Shown here: one piece after another, positions 9,372 to 18,328 of the stretch
How positions within the stretch are numbered: position 1 is the stretch's first letter
Layout: every line of letters begins with the position of its first letter
From: Paenibacillus donghaensis
GTDB lineage: Bacteria; Bacillota; Bacilli; Paenibacillales; Paenibacillaceae
DNA: 64,000 bases
Assembly (NCBI RefSeq): GCF_002192415.1
Contig: NZ_CP021780.1
Span: 7,750,001 to 7,814,000, forward strand
Direction: 5' to 3'
Notes under the pieces: generated by a model
Seen by the model: only the letters and a program-made list of their open reading frames with translations
Database searches by the model: none
Told to the model about the DNA's origin: nothing
Position numbers and translations under genes: made by a program

Positions 9372-10463
9372 ATGGAAGCAGCTAAATTAACCGTAGGATT
9401 GGTCTATGGAGGCAAATCCGGAGAACATGAGGTATCTCTGCAGACTGCGTTTGCGGTTATGAACGCTTTTGATTACAGCAAATATGAAATTGTGCCTTTC
9501 TATATTACCAAGCAGGGACTGTGGAAGATCGGTGAGACGCTGGGAGCGCCGTACAGCGGGATCGAGCAGCTTAAGCTGCCGGATGCCTCCGAGGATATGA
9601 ACGCAGCCCTTGGCGCGGTATTCAGCGGTTTGACCGGCGGAGAGAGTGCGATTGATGTCATGTTCCCTTTGCTGCACGGCACTTATGGGGAAGACGGAAC
9701 GATTCAAGGCCTGTTCGAGATGGCGAATATCCCTTATATCGGGGCAGGGGTACTGGCCTCCTCGGCGGGTATGGACAAGGTGGTTATGAAGAAGCTTTTT
9801 GCTGAAGCCGGACTGGACCAGTGTGAATATTATTATTTCAATCTCAGCAGCTGGAAGTACCGCAGCCATGAGCTGATTATCAGCATGGAGGATAAACTGG
9901 GCTACCCCGTATTCGTGAAGCCGGCCAATCTCGGCTCGAGTGTAGGCATTTCCAAAGCAGTAGACAAGGAGAGCCTGATCAAAGCGGTCGATTTCGCCTT
10001 CCGCTACGATACCAAGGTAATTGTTGAGGAGTTTATCGATGCGCGTGAGGTGGAGGTCAGCGTGCTCGGAAATGATGAGCCAGAGGCTTCTGTTCCGGGT
10101 GAAATCGTCTCTTCCGGTGAATATTATGACTACGCCGCCAAATACACCGACGGCAAATCACAGATGCTGATCCCGGCACCGGTGGACCCGGAGGTGGCAG
10201 ACCGTCTGCGGGAGTCCGCATTGTCCGCGTTCCGGGCGATTGAGGGCAGCGGGATAACGCGGGCGGATTTCTTCCTGCGCAGATCCGATGGCAAGATCCT
10301 GATCAATGAAGTGAATACGATGCCAGGCTTCACCCCCTTCAGCATGTACCCACTGCTCTGGCGTGAGACCGGTCTATCGTATGCAGCCTTGCTCGACCGG
10401 ATGATTGAGCTGGCGCTGGAGCGCTACCGGTTCAGACAATCGCTGAAATTCGATAACGAATAA
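9372..10463 (+). CDS. ddl: D-alanine--D-alanine ligase
   Basis: Cytoplasmic ATP-grasp enzyme joining two D-alanines for peptidoglycan precursors. 363 aa, usual length. N-terminal domain with VGLVYGGKSGEHEVSL; HGTYGEDGTIQGLFEM; ATP-grasp core with KPANLGSSVGISKA; metal-binding end FLLINEVN-like (KILINEVNTMPGFTPFSMYP). The omega-loop region EYYDYAAKYTD fits the D-Ala-D-Ala type rather than vancomycin-resistance D-Ala-D-Lac ligases. ATG 9372 follows GAAAGAGG. It follows the amidase gene closely and precedes the 105-aa gene/uvsE pair by about 55 nt. Confidence 0.96.
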   Translation: MEAAKLTVGLVYGGKSGEHEVSLQTAFAVMNAFDYSKYEIVPFYITKQGLWKIGETLGAPYSGIEQLKLPDASEDMNAALGAVFSGLTGGESAIDVMFPLLHGTYGEDGTIQGLFEMANIPYIGAGVLASSAGMDKVVMKKLFAEAGLDQCEYYYFNLSSWKYRSHELIISMEDKLGYPVFVKPANLGSSVGISKAVDKESLIKAVDFAFRYDTKVIVEEFIDAREVEVSVLGNDEPEASVPGEIVSSGEYYDYAAKYTDGKSQMLIPAPVDPEVADRLRESALSAFRAIEGSGITRADFFLRRSDGKILINEVNTMPGFTPFSMYPLLWRETGLSYAALLDRMIELALERYRFRQSLKFDNE

Positions 10464-10519
10464 GCTTCCATTCACAATGTGTTGGCTGGCAAGATCCCGG
10501 CCGGAGAGGAGTGTAAACT

Positions 10520-10837
10520 ATGGGTTTTCAAATGGAATTTAATTCAGTCTGCAAGTTCAAGAACGAACAGGAGCTGTATGAGCTGTTGGAATATGGCCGC
10601 ACCAAGATGGTCAAACAGGGTTTTCGCGTGTATCCGACCGGGGAGAAGGTTATTGCCTACACACCGGAGAATGTTGCCGTGGCCATCGTCAAGATTTCGG
10701 CTTCCATCGCCGAGATCAATTTTCAGGGGCATGAGGTTACCGCCGTTGAGATGGACCTGGTGCGCAAGCTGAATGAAGAAGAATCGCGGGTGCAGACGGC
10801 GCTTGCCTATGAGATGTTTTTTGGGGAGCAGGGATGA
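10520..10837 (+). CDS. Small protein of unknown function (105 aa)
   Basis: Unrecognised with certainty. A compact, probably cytoplasmic protein (MGFQMEFNSVCKFKNEQELY...) with predicted alternating helix and strand, no signal peptide and no membrane segment. The spacing of the N-terminal MGxxxEFN and GFRVYPTGEKV segments recalls DUF2584 of Bacillus, from memory only. The stop overlaps the uvsE start (ATGA at 10834), so the two are translationally coupled. ATG 10520 is preceded by GGAGAGGAG. Confidence 0.75.
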   Translation: MGFQMEFNSVCKFKNEQELYELLEYGRTKMVKQGFRVYPTGEKVIAYTPENVAVAIVKISASIAEINFQGHEVTAVEMDLVRKLNEEESRVQTALAYEMFFGEQG

Positions 10838-11841
10838 TTGTCCGTTTCGGATACGTAGCGATGTCTACTGTGATCAAGGACTGCTCCCCTTCCAAGACGA
10901 TGACGATGGCATCTTTCAACAAGCTGGGCGACCGCGATGCCGCACTGCGGCGCCTGGAGCTGATTGCCCGTGGCAATCTGCACAACACCCTACGGCTGCT
11001 GAAGCATAACACAGGTTCCGGCATCAAGGTCTACCGCCTTACCTCCAAGCTGGTTCCGCTGGCGACACATCCCGATCTGCAGGATTGGGACCCGTTCGCA
11101 GCGCTGGCTGAAGCTTTTCTGGAAGTAGGAGAGTATGTGAAGAAGCGGGAGATGCGGGTGTCGTTTCATCCGGATCATTTCACCGTGCTCAGCACGCACC
11201 GCCCGGAGGTACTGGCTAGCTCTGTCCGCGATCTGCAGCATCATCTGAACATGCTGCTGGCAATGGGACTGCCGGCAACCGCCAAGAACAACATCCATAT
11301 CGGCGGAGCCTATGGGGACAAGCCCGCCGCCGCAACCCGCTTCAAGCAGCATTTCCTGGAGCTGCCCGGTGCGCTGCAGGAGCGCATTACGCTGGAGAAC
11401 GACGACAAGACGTTTAATGCGGTGGAGACGCTGGCCGTCAGCCAGAGCCTTGGCCTGCCGATGGTGCTCGATATTCACCACCAGTGGGTGAATAATGAAG
11501 GCGAGCTGCCCTGGGAGCTATGGCCGGAGATTCAGCAGACGTGGAACAGCCCGCTGGCGCTGGCGGATGTACCTCCCGGCGGCTTGCTGCCGCCGAAGAT
11601 TCATGCCTCCAGCCCTCGCAGCCCCTCTGACCCGCGCAGCCATGCGGATGGTGTGGAGATCACACCGCTGCTTGCTTTTTTGAAGCGGATTGCTGCCGAT
11701 ACTCCCGCTGTGGATGTCATGCTGGAAGCGAAGTCGAAGGATGGCGCCTTATTCGGATTGATGGAGGCTTTCAAGGAGCTGGCTGTACCAGGTAGCGGAA
11801 TTACACTCTTAGACGGTGCCAGCGTTAATATTGAAGCGTAA
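10834..11841 (+). CDS. uvsE: UV DNA damage endonuclease UvsE/UvdE
   Basis: TIM-barrel metal-dependent endonuclease that nicks 5' of UV photoproducts in an alternative excision repair pathway. 335 aa, typical length. Family motifs: FGYVAMS at the start, SFHPDHFTVLSTHRPEVL, NNIHIGGAYGDK, ERITLENDDKTF and MVLDIHHQW, which supply the His/Glu/Asp metal ligands, and KIHASSPRS late. The ATG overlaps the preceding small gene by 4 nt. Orthologues are known in Bacillus and Deinococcus. Confidence 0.95.
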   Translation: MIVRFGYVAMSTVIKDCSPSKTMTMASFNKLGDRDAALRRLELIARGNLHNTLRLLKHNTGSGIKVYRLTSKLVPLATHPDLQDWDPFAALAEAFLEVGEYVKKREMRVSFHPDHFTVLSTHRPEVLASSVRDLQHHLNMLLAMGLPATAKNNIHIGGAYGDKPAAATRFKQHFLELPGALQERITLENDDKTFNAVETLAVSQSLGLPMVLDIHHQWVNNEGELPWELWPEIQQTWNSPLALADVPPGGLLPPKIHASSPRSPSDPRSHADGVEITPLLAFLKRIAADTPAVDVMLEAKSKDGALFGLMEAFKELAVPGSGITLLDGASVNIEA

Positions 11842-12030
11842 TCGGCAATAAACGGCAAGAGAAGAGCCACTGGCGGGCCCAGCCTACACTTGAATCTTGC
11901 AGTAACGGATACCGACTCTTACAGAGGGCGGAAATGCCGCTTCTACTTGATAAGTATTCTGAAATAGAGTACGGTGAATGAAACTTGAAGCTGTCGTCAG
12001 CTACTGGGCCTTGCCTCTACATATAAGAAT

Positions 12031-12128
12031 ACAAGTAGAAACGGCTACGCCGTCCTTTAAAGGACGGGGCGTTTCAGCGAGAAATAGAAGGATGATTTAT
12101 CGCGTGCAACCTATAAATTCTTATATTT
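12031..12128 (-). repeat. Dispersed intergenic repeat family A, copy 1
   Basis: About 98 nt, nearly identical on the opposite strand to 61368-61466 and more diverged at 45358-45454. Contains the palindrome CCGTCCTTTAAAGGACGG flanked by GAAACG and CGTTTC, so it can fold as a hairpin. It fills the 300-nt gap between uvsE and the inositol-phosphatase gene; the rest of the gap (11842-12030) shows no gene, only a partial echo of the motif near 11926-11945. Confidence 0.85.
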
Positions 12129-12149
12129 CAAGAAAGCGGAGTGAAAAAT

Positions 12150-13037
12150 ATGAGTCCTTTAACGCCTGATGGCCGGAATGAAAGGGAGCCTTACGTAGTA
12201 TCCAGCAAAGGACACACGGCAGTGGCAATCAATGCTGCCGCCAAGGCAGGAGAATGGATTAAGAGCAGACAGGGGCAGGTTAAGAGCCTCGGCACCAAGA
12301 CCTCGGCCCAGGATCTAGTCACGGAAGTGGACAAAGGCGTGGAGCAGATGATCCGCCGGCTGATTCAGACCCATTACCCGGATCATTGTATCCTCGGAGA
12401 AGAAGGCGTCCTTCCGGGTGCGGATGAAGCGACCGCCGCTTTGGAGGAAGTGCGGGAGAACGAATACCTGTGGATTGTTGATCCGGTAGACGGAACAACC
12501 AATTTCGTGCACGGCTTCCCGTTCTATTGTGTTTCCATTGCACTCGTCATCCGCGGGGAGCTGACCGTTGGCGTAATTTACGATCCGATCCGCGATGAGA
12601 TGTTTGTTGCCGAGAAGGGCAAGGGTGCTTACGTGCATGGCGTTCCTACCGCTGTGTCGGCCGAGACCGAGCTGGGCGGCAGCCTGGTGGCAATGGGCTT
12701 CCCGCCGGACCGGGTGTTCGCCCAGCCGGTCAATATGGCCGGACTGCAGAGTATTCTTCCGCAGGTGCGCGGCATTCGTGCCGGAGGCTCAGCTGCGCTG
12801 CATCTGGCCTATGTAGCCGCAGGCCGGGTAGACGGATACTGGGAGGTTGGGCTGAATCCTTGGGATTGCGCTGCCGGTGTGCTGCTGGTCCTGGAGTCAG
12901 GCGGCGCCGTTACGGATACACAGGGAGATCCATATGACATCAGCACCCGTCATGTGGTTGCAAGCAACGGACAGATTCATCAGGCGATGGTGGATTCGCT
13001 CAAGGCTGCCGATGCCACGGGGTTAACACGTTCATGA
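12150..13037 (+). CDS. suhB: Inositol monophosphatase family protein
   Basis: Mg-dependent phosphomonoesterase of the IMPase/FBPase superfamily; probable substrate inositol-1-phosphate or a related sugar phosphate. 295 aa. Metal-binding motifs: LGEEG, then IVDPVDGTTNFVHGFPF and the C-terminal GLNPWDCAAGVLLVLESGG. ATG 12150 (MSPLTPDGR) is preferred: the GTG 9 nt upstream lies 1-2 nt from the AGCGGAG ribosome binding site. The stop overlaps the next ORF's start by 4 nt (13034-13037). The symbol reflects the family; the E. coli SuhB antitermination role is not implied. Confidence 0.9.
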   Translation: MSPLTPDGRNEREPYVVSSKGHTAVAINAAAKAGEWIKSRQGQVKSLGTKTSAQDLVTEVDKGVEQMIRRLIQTHYPDHCILGEEGVLPGADEATAALEEVRENEYLWIVDPVDGTTNFVHGFPFYCVSIALVIRGELTVGVIYDPIRDEMFVAEKGKGAYVHGVPTAVSAETELGGSLVAMGFPPDRVFAQPVNMAGLQSILPQVRGIRAGGSAALHLAYVAAGRVDGYWEVGLNPWDCAAGVLLVLESGGAVTDTQGDPYDISTRHVVASNGQIHQAMVDSLKAADATGLTRS

Positions 13038-13306
13038 GCAGCCGCGATGATCTGGAACGCAAGCTGAGCGAGCTGCTGGAAGACGGCGAGATGGAGCAGG
13101 GAGACCGCACGGCCAAGGAAATCCGCCAAATCTCGCCCCGTTATGAGGTCCGTATTCAGACCACGTTTGATCCGATTGTCGAGGAGACACGGCGCTACCG
13201 CAAGCTGGGCCGTGAGCTGGATGACCGTTACGACAAATATATGGAGCGGGCAGGTGAGCCTTCAGGCAAGCCTTCACCGGATGGTCAAGGTACGGAGCGT
13301 GATTAA
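13034..13306 (+). CDS. Small charged hypothetical protein (90 aa)
   Basis: Not recognised. Strongly charged, largely helical (LERKLSELLEDGEMEQ; VEETRRYRKLGRELDDRYDK), with a possible coiled coil and a polar GEPSGKPSPDG tail; no membrane segment. Start overlaps the inositol-phosphatase stop (ATGA), so it is translationally coupled and probably functions in, or is carried with, the same operon. A terminator follows at 13333-13368. Confidence 0.75.
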   Translation: MSSRDDLERKLSELLEDGEMEQGDRTAKEIRQISPRYEVRIQTTFDPIVEETRRYRKLGRELDDRYDKYMERAGEPSGKPSPDGQGTERD

Positions 13307-13332
13307 GCCCTGCTCCAACAATAGAATCTCTT

Positions 13333-13368
13333 AAAGAGCGGCTTCTCCTCGGAGGAAGCCGCTCTTTT
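13333..13368 (+). terminator. Rho-independent terminator
   Basis: AAAGAGCGGCTTC pairs with GAAGCCGCTCTTT over a short loop, followed by TT. It ends the inositol-phosphatase/90-aa operon. Confidence 0.85.
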
Positions 13369-13420
13369 GCGCAGCCTCCACTGATGGTAGAATGGAATTA
13401 TACCAATTAAGGGGGGAACG

Positions 13421-14716
13421 GTGCTGAATATATCCAGAAAGATCAAGGCCATTGGAGCAAGCGGTCTGCTGCTGTTTGCTGTCCTTGCAGGAACGGCTGC
13501 GGAATCGGTTCAGGCAGCGCAGGCAGGTGTAGGAGCGCAGAGCTCACAGTCTGAAGTCTTCCGAATCATGGCACTGGGCGATTCCATTACGGCGGGATAT
13601 GAGCCAGGCATGACGGATGTGAACGTGAAGCCTTACGGCTATGCAGAAAGACTGCTGGAGCAGAGCTGGTATCATGGCAGAAGTGAGCTGATAAACTACG
13701 GAATATTGGGGCTTACCACAGCCGGCTTGCGCAATTATACAGAAGCTATTAAGCAGGGAACGCCTGCTACACCAGAAGGAATCCAGGCCGGACTTCGTGA
13801 TCCGCGAATCACCCAGTTTGCGGCATTGACGCCGCAGATCAAGGCCGAGCTTGCTGAAGCGGATCTGGTTACGGTTACGATCGGCGGCAATGATGTCAGC
13901 AGCCTGTTCCTGCAGGCCAAGGAGTTGGGAGAGGCTGAGTTCCAGTCACAGCTGGAACAGCGGCTGGCGGATTACAGCGCCAATCTCAGTGCTGTACTTA
14001 CCAATATTCACGCGATAAACCCGCAGGCTGATATTATCGTGGCCGATCAATACCAGCCGGCTCCGAAATTTGCGGTCAAGGAGAGCTACACCCAGCTGAT
14101 GGACGCGGCTGCCCGTCTGACCGAAGCTGCGGATAGTGTGGTTGCGGCCCTGAACGCAGCTGGAACACCGGTGAAGGTTGCACATGTGGCCAGCCGGTTC
14201 GCCGGAGTCGAAGTATCGCTGACCCATATTTTTGGCGAGGGCGCAGCTGACTTCCACCCCACCCAGCAGGGATATGAGACGATAGCCCGGGTGTTCTCCG
14301 AAGTGCAGTGGGGACAATACAGCGTGCCCGCTTCGGTTGCCGTGTTTCCCGCTCCGGCGTCCATGTCGATTGTGGTGAAAGGGGTGGAGCTGAATACACC
14401 GAACAAGCCTATTCTGAAGAACGGCCAGAACTTCCTGGCTCTTAAGGATGTGCTGAATGCTGTTGGCGCCACCGGCAAATGGGACAACAAAACCTCCAGC
14501 GCCACAATTACCTACGGTGGCCGGACAGTTGTAATTACCATCGGCTCCAAGCTTATGAAGGTCAATGGAGTGAATACCGCCATCGATACCCCCGCTTTTC
14601 TGCAGAAGGTAGGCAAAGAGGACAAAACCTATCTGCCGCTCGCCGCATTGGCAACGGGACTGGGCTTCGATGTGAATTACAGCAGCCATTTGCGGACGGC
14701 TTTCATTAATCCGTAA
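13421..14716 (+). CDS. Secreted SGNH/GDSL hydrolase with C-terminal copper-amine-oxidase-N-like domain
   Basis: Predicted secreted esterase or lipase, 431 aa. A signal peptide (basic KIKAIG, hydrophobic GLLLFAVLAGTAA, cleavage near VQA-AQA) occupies residues 1-33. The SGNH fold follows: block I ALGDSITAGYE, block III TIGGNDVSS and the catalytic DFHPTQQGYE near residue 284. The last 110 residues (KPILKNGQNFLALKDVLNAVG to LAALATGLGF) match the copper amine oxidase N-terminal-like domain that Paenibacillus attaches to many secreted enzymes. Start at GTG 13421 after GGGGGGAAC. Substrate unknown; probably a cell-surface or environmental ester. Confidence 0.9.
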   Translation: MLNISRKIKAIGASGLLLFAVLAGTAAESVQAAQAGVGAQSSQSEVFRIMALGDSITAGYEPGMTDVNVKPYGYAERLLEQSWYHGRSELINYGILGLTTAGLRNYTEAIKQGTPATPEGIQAGLRDPRITQFAALTPQIKAELAEADLVTVTIGGNDVSSLFLQAKELGEAEFQSQLEQRLADYSANLSAVLTNIHAINPQADIIVADQYQPAPKFAVKESYTQLMDAAARLTEAADSVVAALNAAGTPVKVAHVASRFAGVEVSLTHIFGEGAADFHPTQQGYETIARVFSEVQWGQYSVPASVAVFPAPASMSIVVKGVELNTPNKPILKNGQNFLALKDVLNAVGATGKWDNKTSSATITYGGRTVVITIGSKLMKVNGVNTAIDTPAFLQKVGKEDKTYLPLAALATGLGFDVNYSSHLRTAFINP

Positions 14717-14754
14717 TTATGCATATACTGCTATCAGAATGACTAAAGGCAAAG

Positions 14755-15375
14755 GTGGATGGGATATTGGCTAGCACAAAATTTAATGCCGAATACATCA
14801 TTACCATGGATGATATTATCCGTGAAGGCGAGCCGGTGCTGCGGACGGTGGCCGAGCCGGTTGCACTTCCGCTGCAGCAGGAGGACCGGGAGACACTGGA
14901 GTGCATGCTGCAGTTTCTCAAGAACAGCCAGGACCCGGAGATGTCGGCGGAATACAGGCTGCGTTCAGGAGTAGGCCTTTCGGCCAATCAGATCGGCGTA
15001 ACGAAACGGTTGTTTGTAATGTATTCGACCGATGAGAAAGACCGGATTATCGAGCATGCCTGGGCCAATCCCAAGATCATCAGCCACTCCGTGTCGATGG
15101 TGTATCTGCCGGAGAGCGAAGGCTGTCTGTCTGTAGACCGGCCTGTGCATGGGTTCGTGCCCCGTTATGAGTCGGTGAAGGTGAGGGGATATAATCTGGA
15201 CGGCAAGGAAGTTACCCTGAAGTTCAAGGGATACCAGGCGATTATTATTCAGCATGAAATCGACCATCTGGACGGAATCATGTTCTACGACCGCATCAAC
15301 AAGGAACATCCGTTCAAGCTTCCCCAAGGGGTGGAGATCCGCAGTCTGTACGACCAGGCGGATGGCTCTAAATAA
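14755..15375 (+). CDS. def: Peptide deformylase
   Basis: Fe/Zn metallohydrolase removing the N-formyl group from nascent proteins. 206 aa, resembling Bacillus type II deformylases. Motif II is ESEGCLSVDR (metal Cys) and motif III is IIQHEIDHLDG (two metal His and the catalytic Glu). Motif I reads GVGLSANQIG, whereas most family members have GLAAxQ. The start is uncertain: GTG 14755 has AAAGG 5 nt upstream, TTG 14767 is possible, and homology begins at YIITMDDIIREGEPVLR. A terminator follows at 15392-15428. Confidence 0.9.
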   Translation: MDGILASTKFNAEYIITMDDIIREGEPVLRTVAEPVALPLQQEDRETLECMLQFLKNSQDPEMSAEYRLRSGVGLSANQIGVTKRLFVMYSTDEKDRIIEHAWANPKIISHSVSMVYLPESEGCLSVDRPVHGFVPRYESVKVRGYNLDGKEVTLKFKGYQAIIIQHEIDHLDGIMFYDRINKEHPFKLPQGVEIRSLYDQADGSK

Positions 15376-15391
15376 TAATGATGCAGACATG

Positions 15392-15428
15392 CGGCTGTCT
15401 TTCCCAACGGGAGGATGGCCGTTTTGTT
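15392..15428 (+). terminator. Probable terminator after def
   Basis: CGGCTGTCTTTCC pairs with GGAGGATGGCCG with several G-U pairs, followed by TTTTGTT. Confidence 0.6.
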
Positions 15429-15516
15429 GTAGATGCAGATATATCGCTGCCCATGGTATAATGTGGAATAATATTAGAGCGTAACGTGAAGCCATTGGGC
15501 TATATAAGGGGGATTT

Positions 15517-15756
15517 ATGGATTTAAGTAATACTATGCTGCTGTTTATATATGCCGTGCTGGCACTTCTGACGACAGGCACTTTTATTTACCGGATTAGA
15601 AAGCGAATCTTCCGCAAATACATCTATGCCGAAGTGGCCATGGTCATTTGCCTGGTGCTGGTCTCTCTGGCGGCGAATGAAATTCATGTGTTGATCAGGC
15701 TTGCTGTACTGGGGATAGTCATTGCTGTATTTATGTATGGACGATCACAACAATAA
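15517..15756 (+). CDS. Small integral membrane protein (79 aa)
   Basis: Not recognised. Three hydrophobic stretches, MLLFIYAVLALLTTGTFIY, AEVAMVICLVLVSLAA and VLIRLAVLGIVIAVFMYG, separated by a basic loop (RIRKRIFRKYIY), predict a small membrane protein with two or three spans. ATG 15517 follows AAGGGGG. It lies 17 nt before the next unknown gene and is probably cotranscribed with it. Confidence 0.7.
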   Translation: MDLSNTMLLFIYAVLALLTTGTFIYRIRKRIFRKYIYAEVAMVICLVLVSLAANEIHVLIRLAVLGIVIAVFMYGRSQQ

Positions 15757-15773
15757 CCGAGGGGGAATGAAGC

Positions 15774-16394
15774 ATGGGTTGGAGCAGATCACAGCTGCGG
15801 GTGATTCCGAGCGATTATAATGCAGAGGCTGAGGCGATTGACAGGCAACTGCTGGAGCTGGTCAAGCAGCGCAAGGTGCTCGCCGCAGGGAAGCAGCTTG
15901 CTCCCGGCATGGAGATACTGGATCGGTGGGCGGCGGAGTTCGAAATGGAGCCTGTTGAAATATCCGTTCTGCTAAACAATTTTAATAAAAAAGCAATGCT
16001 AAGGCATTTCAATCCGGAGCCCAAGCTGCTGCAGGGGGTGCTGCCGATCATGAAACGAACCGTTGACGGTGAGTTCGAATACATGCTGTCCCATGCCATG
16101 CAATATGAAGAGAATAGTATAGTTACCCTGGAGATTCAATATTTGAAGTCATCCGATGAGCGTGTCCATATCCAGCCTGCGCTTGATCTGGTTGTGCTGG
16201 GCGCAGAGCCGTACGAGGTAAGTACCACCCGCAGTGGTGGTGGCGGCTCCGAAATCCAGATGCAGTTTATCGTATCCCCTCCCTTGCCGGAGGATCTAAG
16301 TGCCATAGAGTTCTCGCTTGTTCCTGGTGAAGAATCATTTATGGGACCGTCCTACAGAGAGATTAAGTTGGACAAGCAGGTGGATTTTTATTGA
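15774..16394 (+). CDS. Hypothetical protein (206 aa)
   Basis: Not recognised. No signal peptide or membrane span. The N-terminal 15-60 region (AEAIDRQLLELVKQRKVLAAG) has the look of a chorismate-mutase type II first helix, but the rest is not AroQ-like; the second half is beta-rich (NSIVTLEIQYL, EIQMQFIVSPPLP). ATG 15774 has GAGGGGGAATGAAGC upstream. It forms a likely two-gene unit with the 79-aa membrane protein. Confidence 0.7.
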   Translation: MGWSRSQLRVIPSDYNAEAEAIDRQLLELVKQRKVLAAGKQLAPGMEILDRWAAEFEMEPVEISVLLNNFNKKAMLRHFNPEPKLLQGVLPIMKRTVDGEFEYMLSHAMQYEENSIVTLEIQYLKSSDERVHIQPALDLVVLGAEPYEVSTTRSGGGGSEIQMQFIVSPPLPEDLSAIEFSLVPGEESFMGPSYREIKLDKQVDFY

Positions 16395-16570
16395 ATATTT
16401 TGACTTTCGATGATGCGCTTTCGGTTGCTATGGGGAAAGATTACCGTTAAATACCGTCTATTGTTCGGTTAACAATCGCATTTCGGCATGGGTAGGACGT
16501 AATTAGTGGTAGAAAATGTTACTTTTTAGGCTCAGTGAGTTTTTAGAATGTTACTTTGGAACGTTTAACA

Positions 16571-16760
16571 CAAATAGATGCAAATCTGCAACTAATTTCA
16601 GCTGAAACTCCTATCAGAAGGCGAATAAGTGCAAATCTGCAACTAATTTCGAGCAAATCGGGCCTGTAACGCTCAAACACCGGAATTAGATGCATTTTTG
16701 CACTTATATCCTCCAAAACGGTAAAAATTCGCTAATTAGATGTAGTTTTGCAACTAATTC
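16571..16760. repeat. Dispersed intergenic repeat family B, copy 1
   Basis: Four palindromic units of about 25 nt, such as TAGATGCAAATCTGCAACTA and the inverse ATTAGATGCATTTTTGCACT, are spaced over 190 nt. A second copy lies at 34270-34460 with the same order; the block ACTAATTTCGAGCAAATCGG is shared exactly. It occupies the gap 16395-16815 between convergent genes; the rest of that gap shows nothing recognised. Confidence 0.85.
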
Positions 16761-16815
16761 AATGGTTCTTCGGACTTAGGAAACTGATTACAGTTATTCT
16801 TGTTTTTTTACTCCC

Positions 16816-16858
16816 AAAAAGGCTGCTCCAGGTGGGAAACCACTTGGGAGCAGCCTTT
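16816..16858 (-). terminator. Terminator of the hemL gene
   Basis: AAAGGCTGCTCC and GGGAGCAGCCTTT arms plus inner AGGTGG/CCACTT pairing; on the minus strand it is followed by TTTTT. It lies about 40 nt after the stop. Confidence 0.85.
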
Positions 16859-16895
16859 GTAGATAACATCAATCATCCGATCCCGACGAGTATCC

Positions 16896-18209
16896 TTATT
16901 CCGCTGTCATCGCCCGGAAGGAGGCTTCCGCCGCTTCCAGCGTAGCATCAATATCGGCATCCGTATGCGCCGTAGTCAGGAACCAGGCTTCATATTTGGA
17001 AGGGGCCAGGTTGATGCCGCGGTTCAGCATATGCCGGAAGAAGCTGGCGAATTGCTCACCGTCGGTATCCTGGGCCTCATCATAATTCGTGATCTTATGG
17101 TTGCAGAAATGGGTGGAGAAGGCACCGCGGATGCGGTTGATGGTTAGTAGGATTCCATTGCGGTCAGCCGATTCCTGCAGGCCGTCCGCCAGCCGGATCG
17201 CCAGCCGCTCCATCTCATCGTATACGCCTTCGGCGCTGAGCACCTCCAGGCAGGCGATACCTGCGGAGATGGAGGCCGGGTTGCCAGCCATCGTGCCAGC
17301 CTGATAGGCCGGTCCGAGCGGAGCCACCTGCTCCATGACATGCTTGCGGCCACCGTAGGCACCGATCGGCAGACCGCCGCCAATGATTTTGCCAAGAGCG
17401 GTTAGATCGGGCATAATCGCTTCGTGGTTGCTGAGTCCCGCATAGGTCTGTGTGGAGCCGTAGTGGAACCGGAAAGCGGTAATGACCTCATCATAGATGA
17501 CGAGGGAGCCATTATCATGCGCCAGCTTGCACAGCCCCTCCAGGAAGCCAGGCTCCGGCATAACCATACCGAAGTTGCCGACAATCGGCTCGACCATCAC
17601 CGCGGCGACGTCCTCGCCGAAGGTTTCGAGCGCGATACGCAGGCTGTCCAAATCATTGAACGGCACGGTGATTACTTCCTGGGCGATGCTCTTCGGAACA
17701 CCCGCGCTGTCGGGAATGCCCAGCGTGGAAGGACCGGAGCCTGCGGCTACCAGCACCAGGTCGGAATGGCCGTGGTAGCAGCCGGCGAATTTGACGATTT
17801 TGCTGCGTTTGGTGTAAGCGCGGGCTACCCGGATTGTAGTCATTACTGCTTCTGTGCCGGAGTTGACGAAGCGGACCTTGTCCATGGAAGGAATGGCGTC
17901 CTTCAGCATTTTGGCCAGCTTGATTTCCAACTGTGTCGGCGTTCCGTAGAGAATGCCATTCTCTGCCGCCTTGGTAATGGCTGCTGTGATATGCGGATGG
18001 GCGTGGCCGGTGATGATCGGCCCATAGGCAGCAAGGTAGTCTATGTATTCATTGCCGTCTTCGTCCCAGAACTTGGAGCCGCTGGCACGATTCATGAATA
18101 CCGGTGCGCCGCCGCCGACGGCTTTGAAGGAACGGGAGGGGCTGTTAACGCCTCCAACGATGTGCTGAAGGGCTTCCTGATACAATTGCTCTGATGTGGA
18201 ACGGTTCAT
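16896..18209 (-). CDS. hemL: Glutamate-1-semialdehyde 2,1-aminomutase (GsaB type)
   Basis: PLP enzyme converting glutamate-1-semialdehyde to 5-aminolevulinate in heme biosynthesis. 437 aa. Motifs: [69 protein letters not shown] and the PLP lysine segment [34 protein letters not shown] and [15 protein letters not shown] fit, from memory, the Bacillus paralogue GsaB better than HemL of the hemAXCDBL operon, and it stands alone here without other hem genes. A second hemL is expected elsewhere. ATG preceded by GAAAGGATG. Confidence 0.93.
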   Translation of the reverse strand: MNRSTSEQLYQEALQHIVGGVNSPSRSFKAVGGGAPVFMNRASGSKFWDEDGNEYIDYLAAYGPIITGHAHPHITAAITKAAENGILYGTPTQLEIKLAKMLKDAIPSMDKVRFVNSGTEAVMTTIRVARAYTKRSKIVKFAGCYHGHSDLVLVAAGSGPSTLGIPDSAGVPKSIAQEVITVPFNDLDSLRIALETFGEDVAAVMVEPIVGNFGMVMPEPGFLEGLCKLAHDNGSLVIYDEVITAFRFHYGSTQTYAGLSNHEAIMPDLTALGKIIGGGLPIGAYGGRKHVMEQVAPLGPAYQAGTMAGNPASISAGIACLEVLSAEGVYDEMERLAIRLADGLQESADRNGILLTINRIRGAFSTHFCNHKITNYDEAQDTDGEQFASFFRHMLNRGINLAPSKYEAWFLTTAHTDADIDATLEAAEASFRAMTAE

Positions 18210-18328
18210 TAATAATCATCCTTTCGTTTAGGGCCGTGCGCATGGGAAAGGGCGAACCGCGTGTATTCCCGCTGTCCGCCCGCCCTTGTGAGTACGGTTA
18301 TGGCTAATTGCTGAATGGGAGCGCTGCT

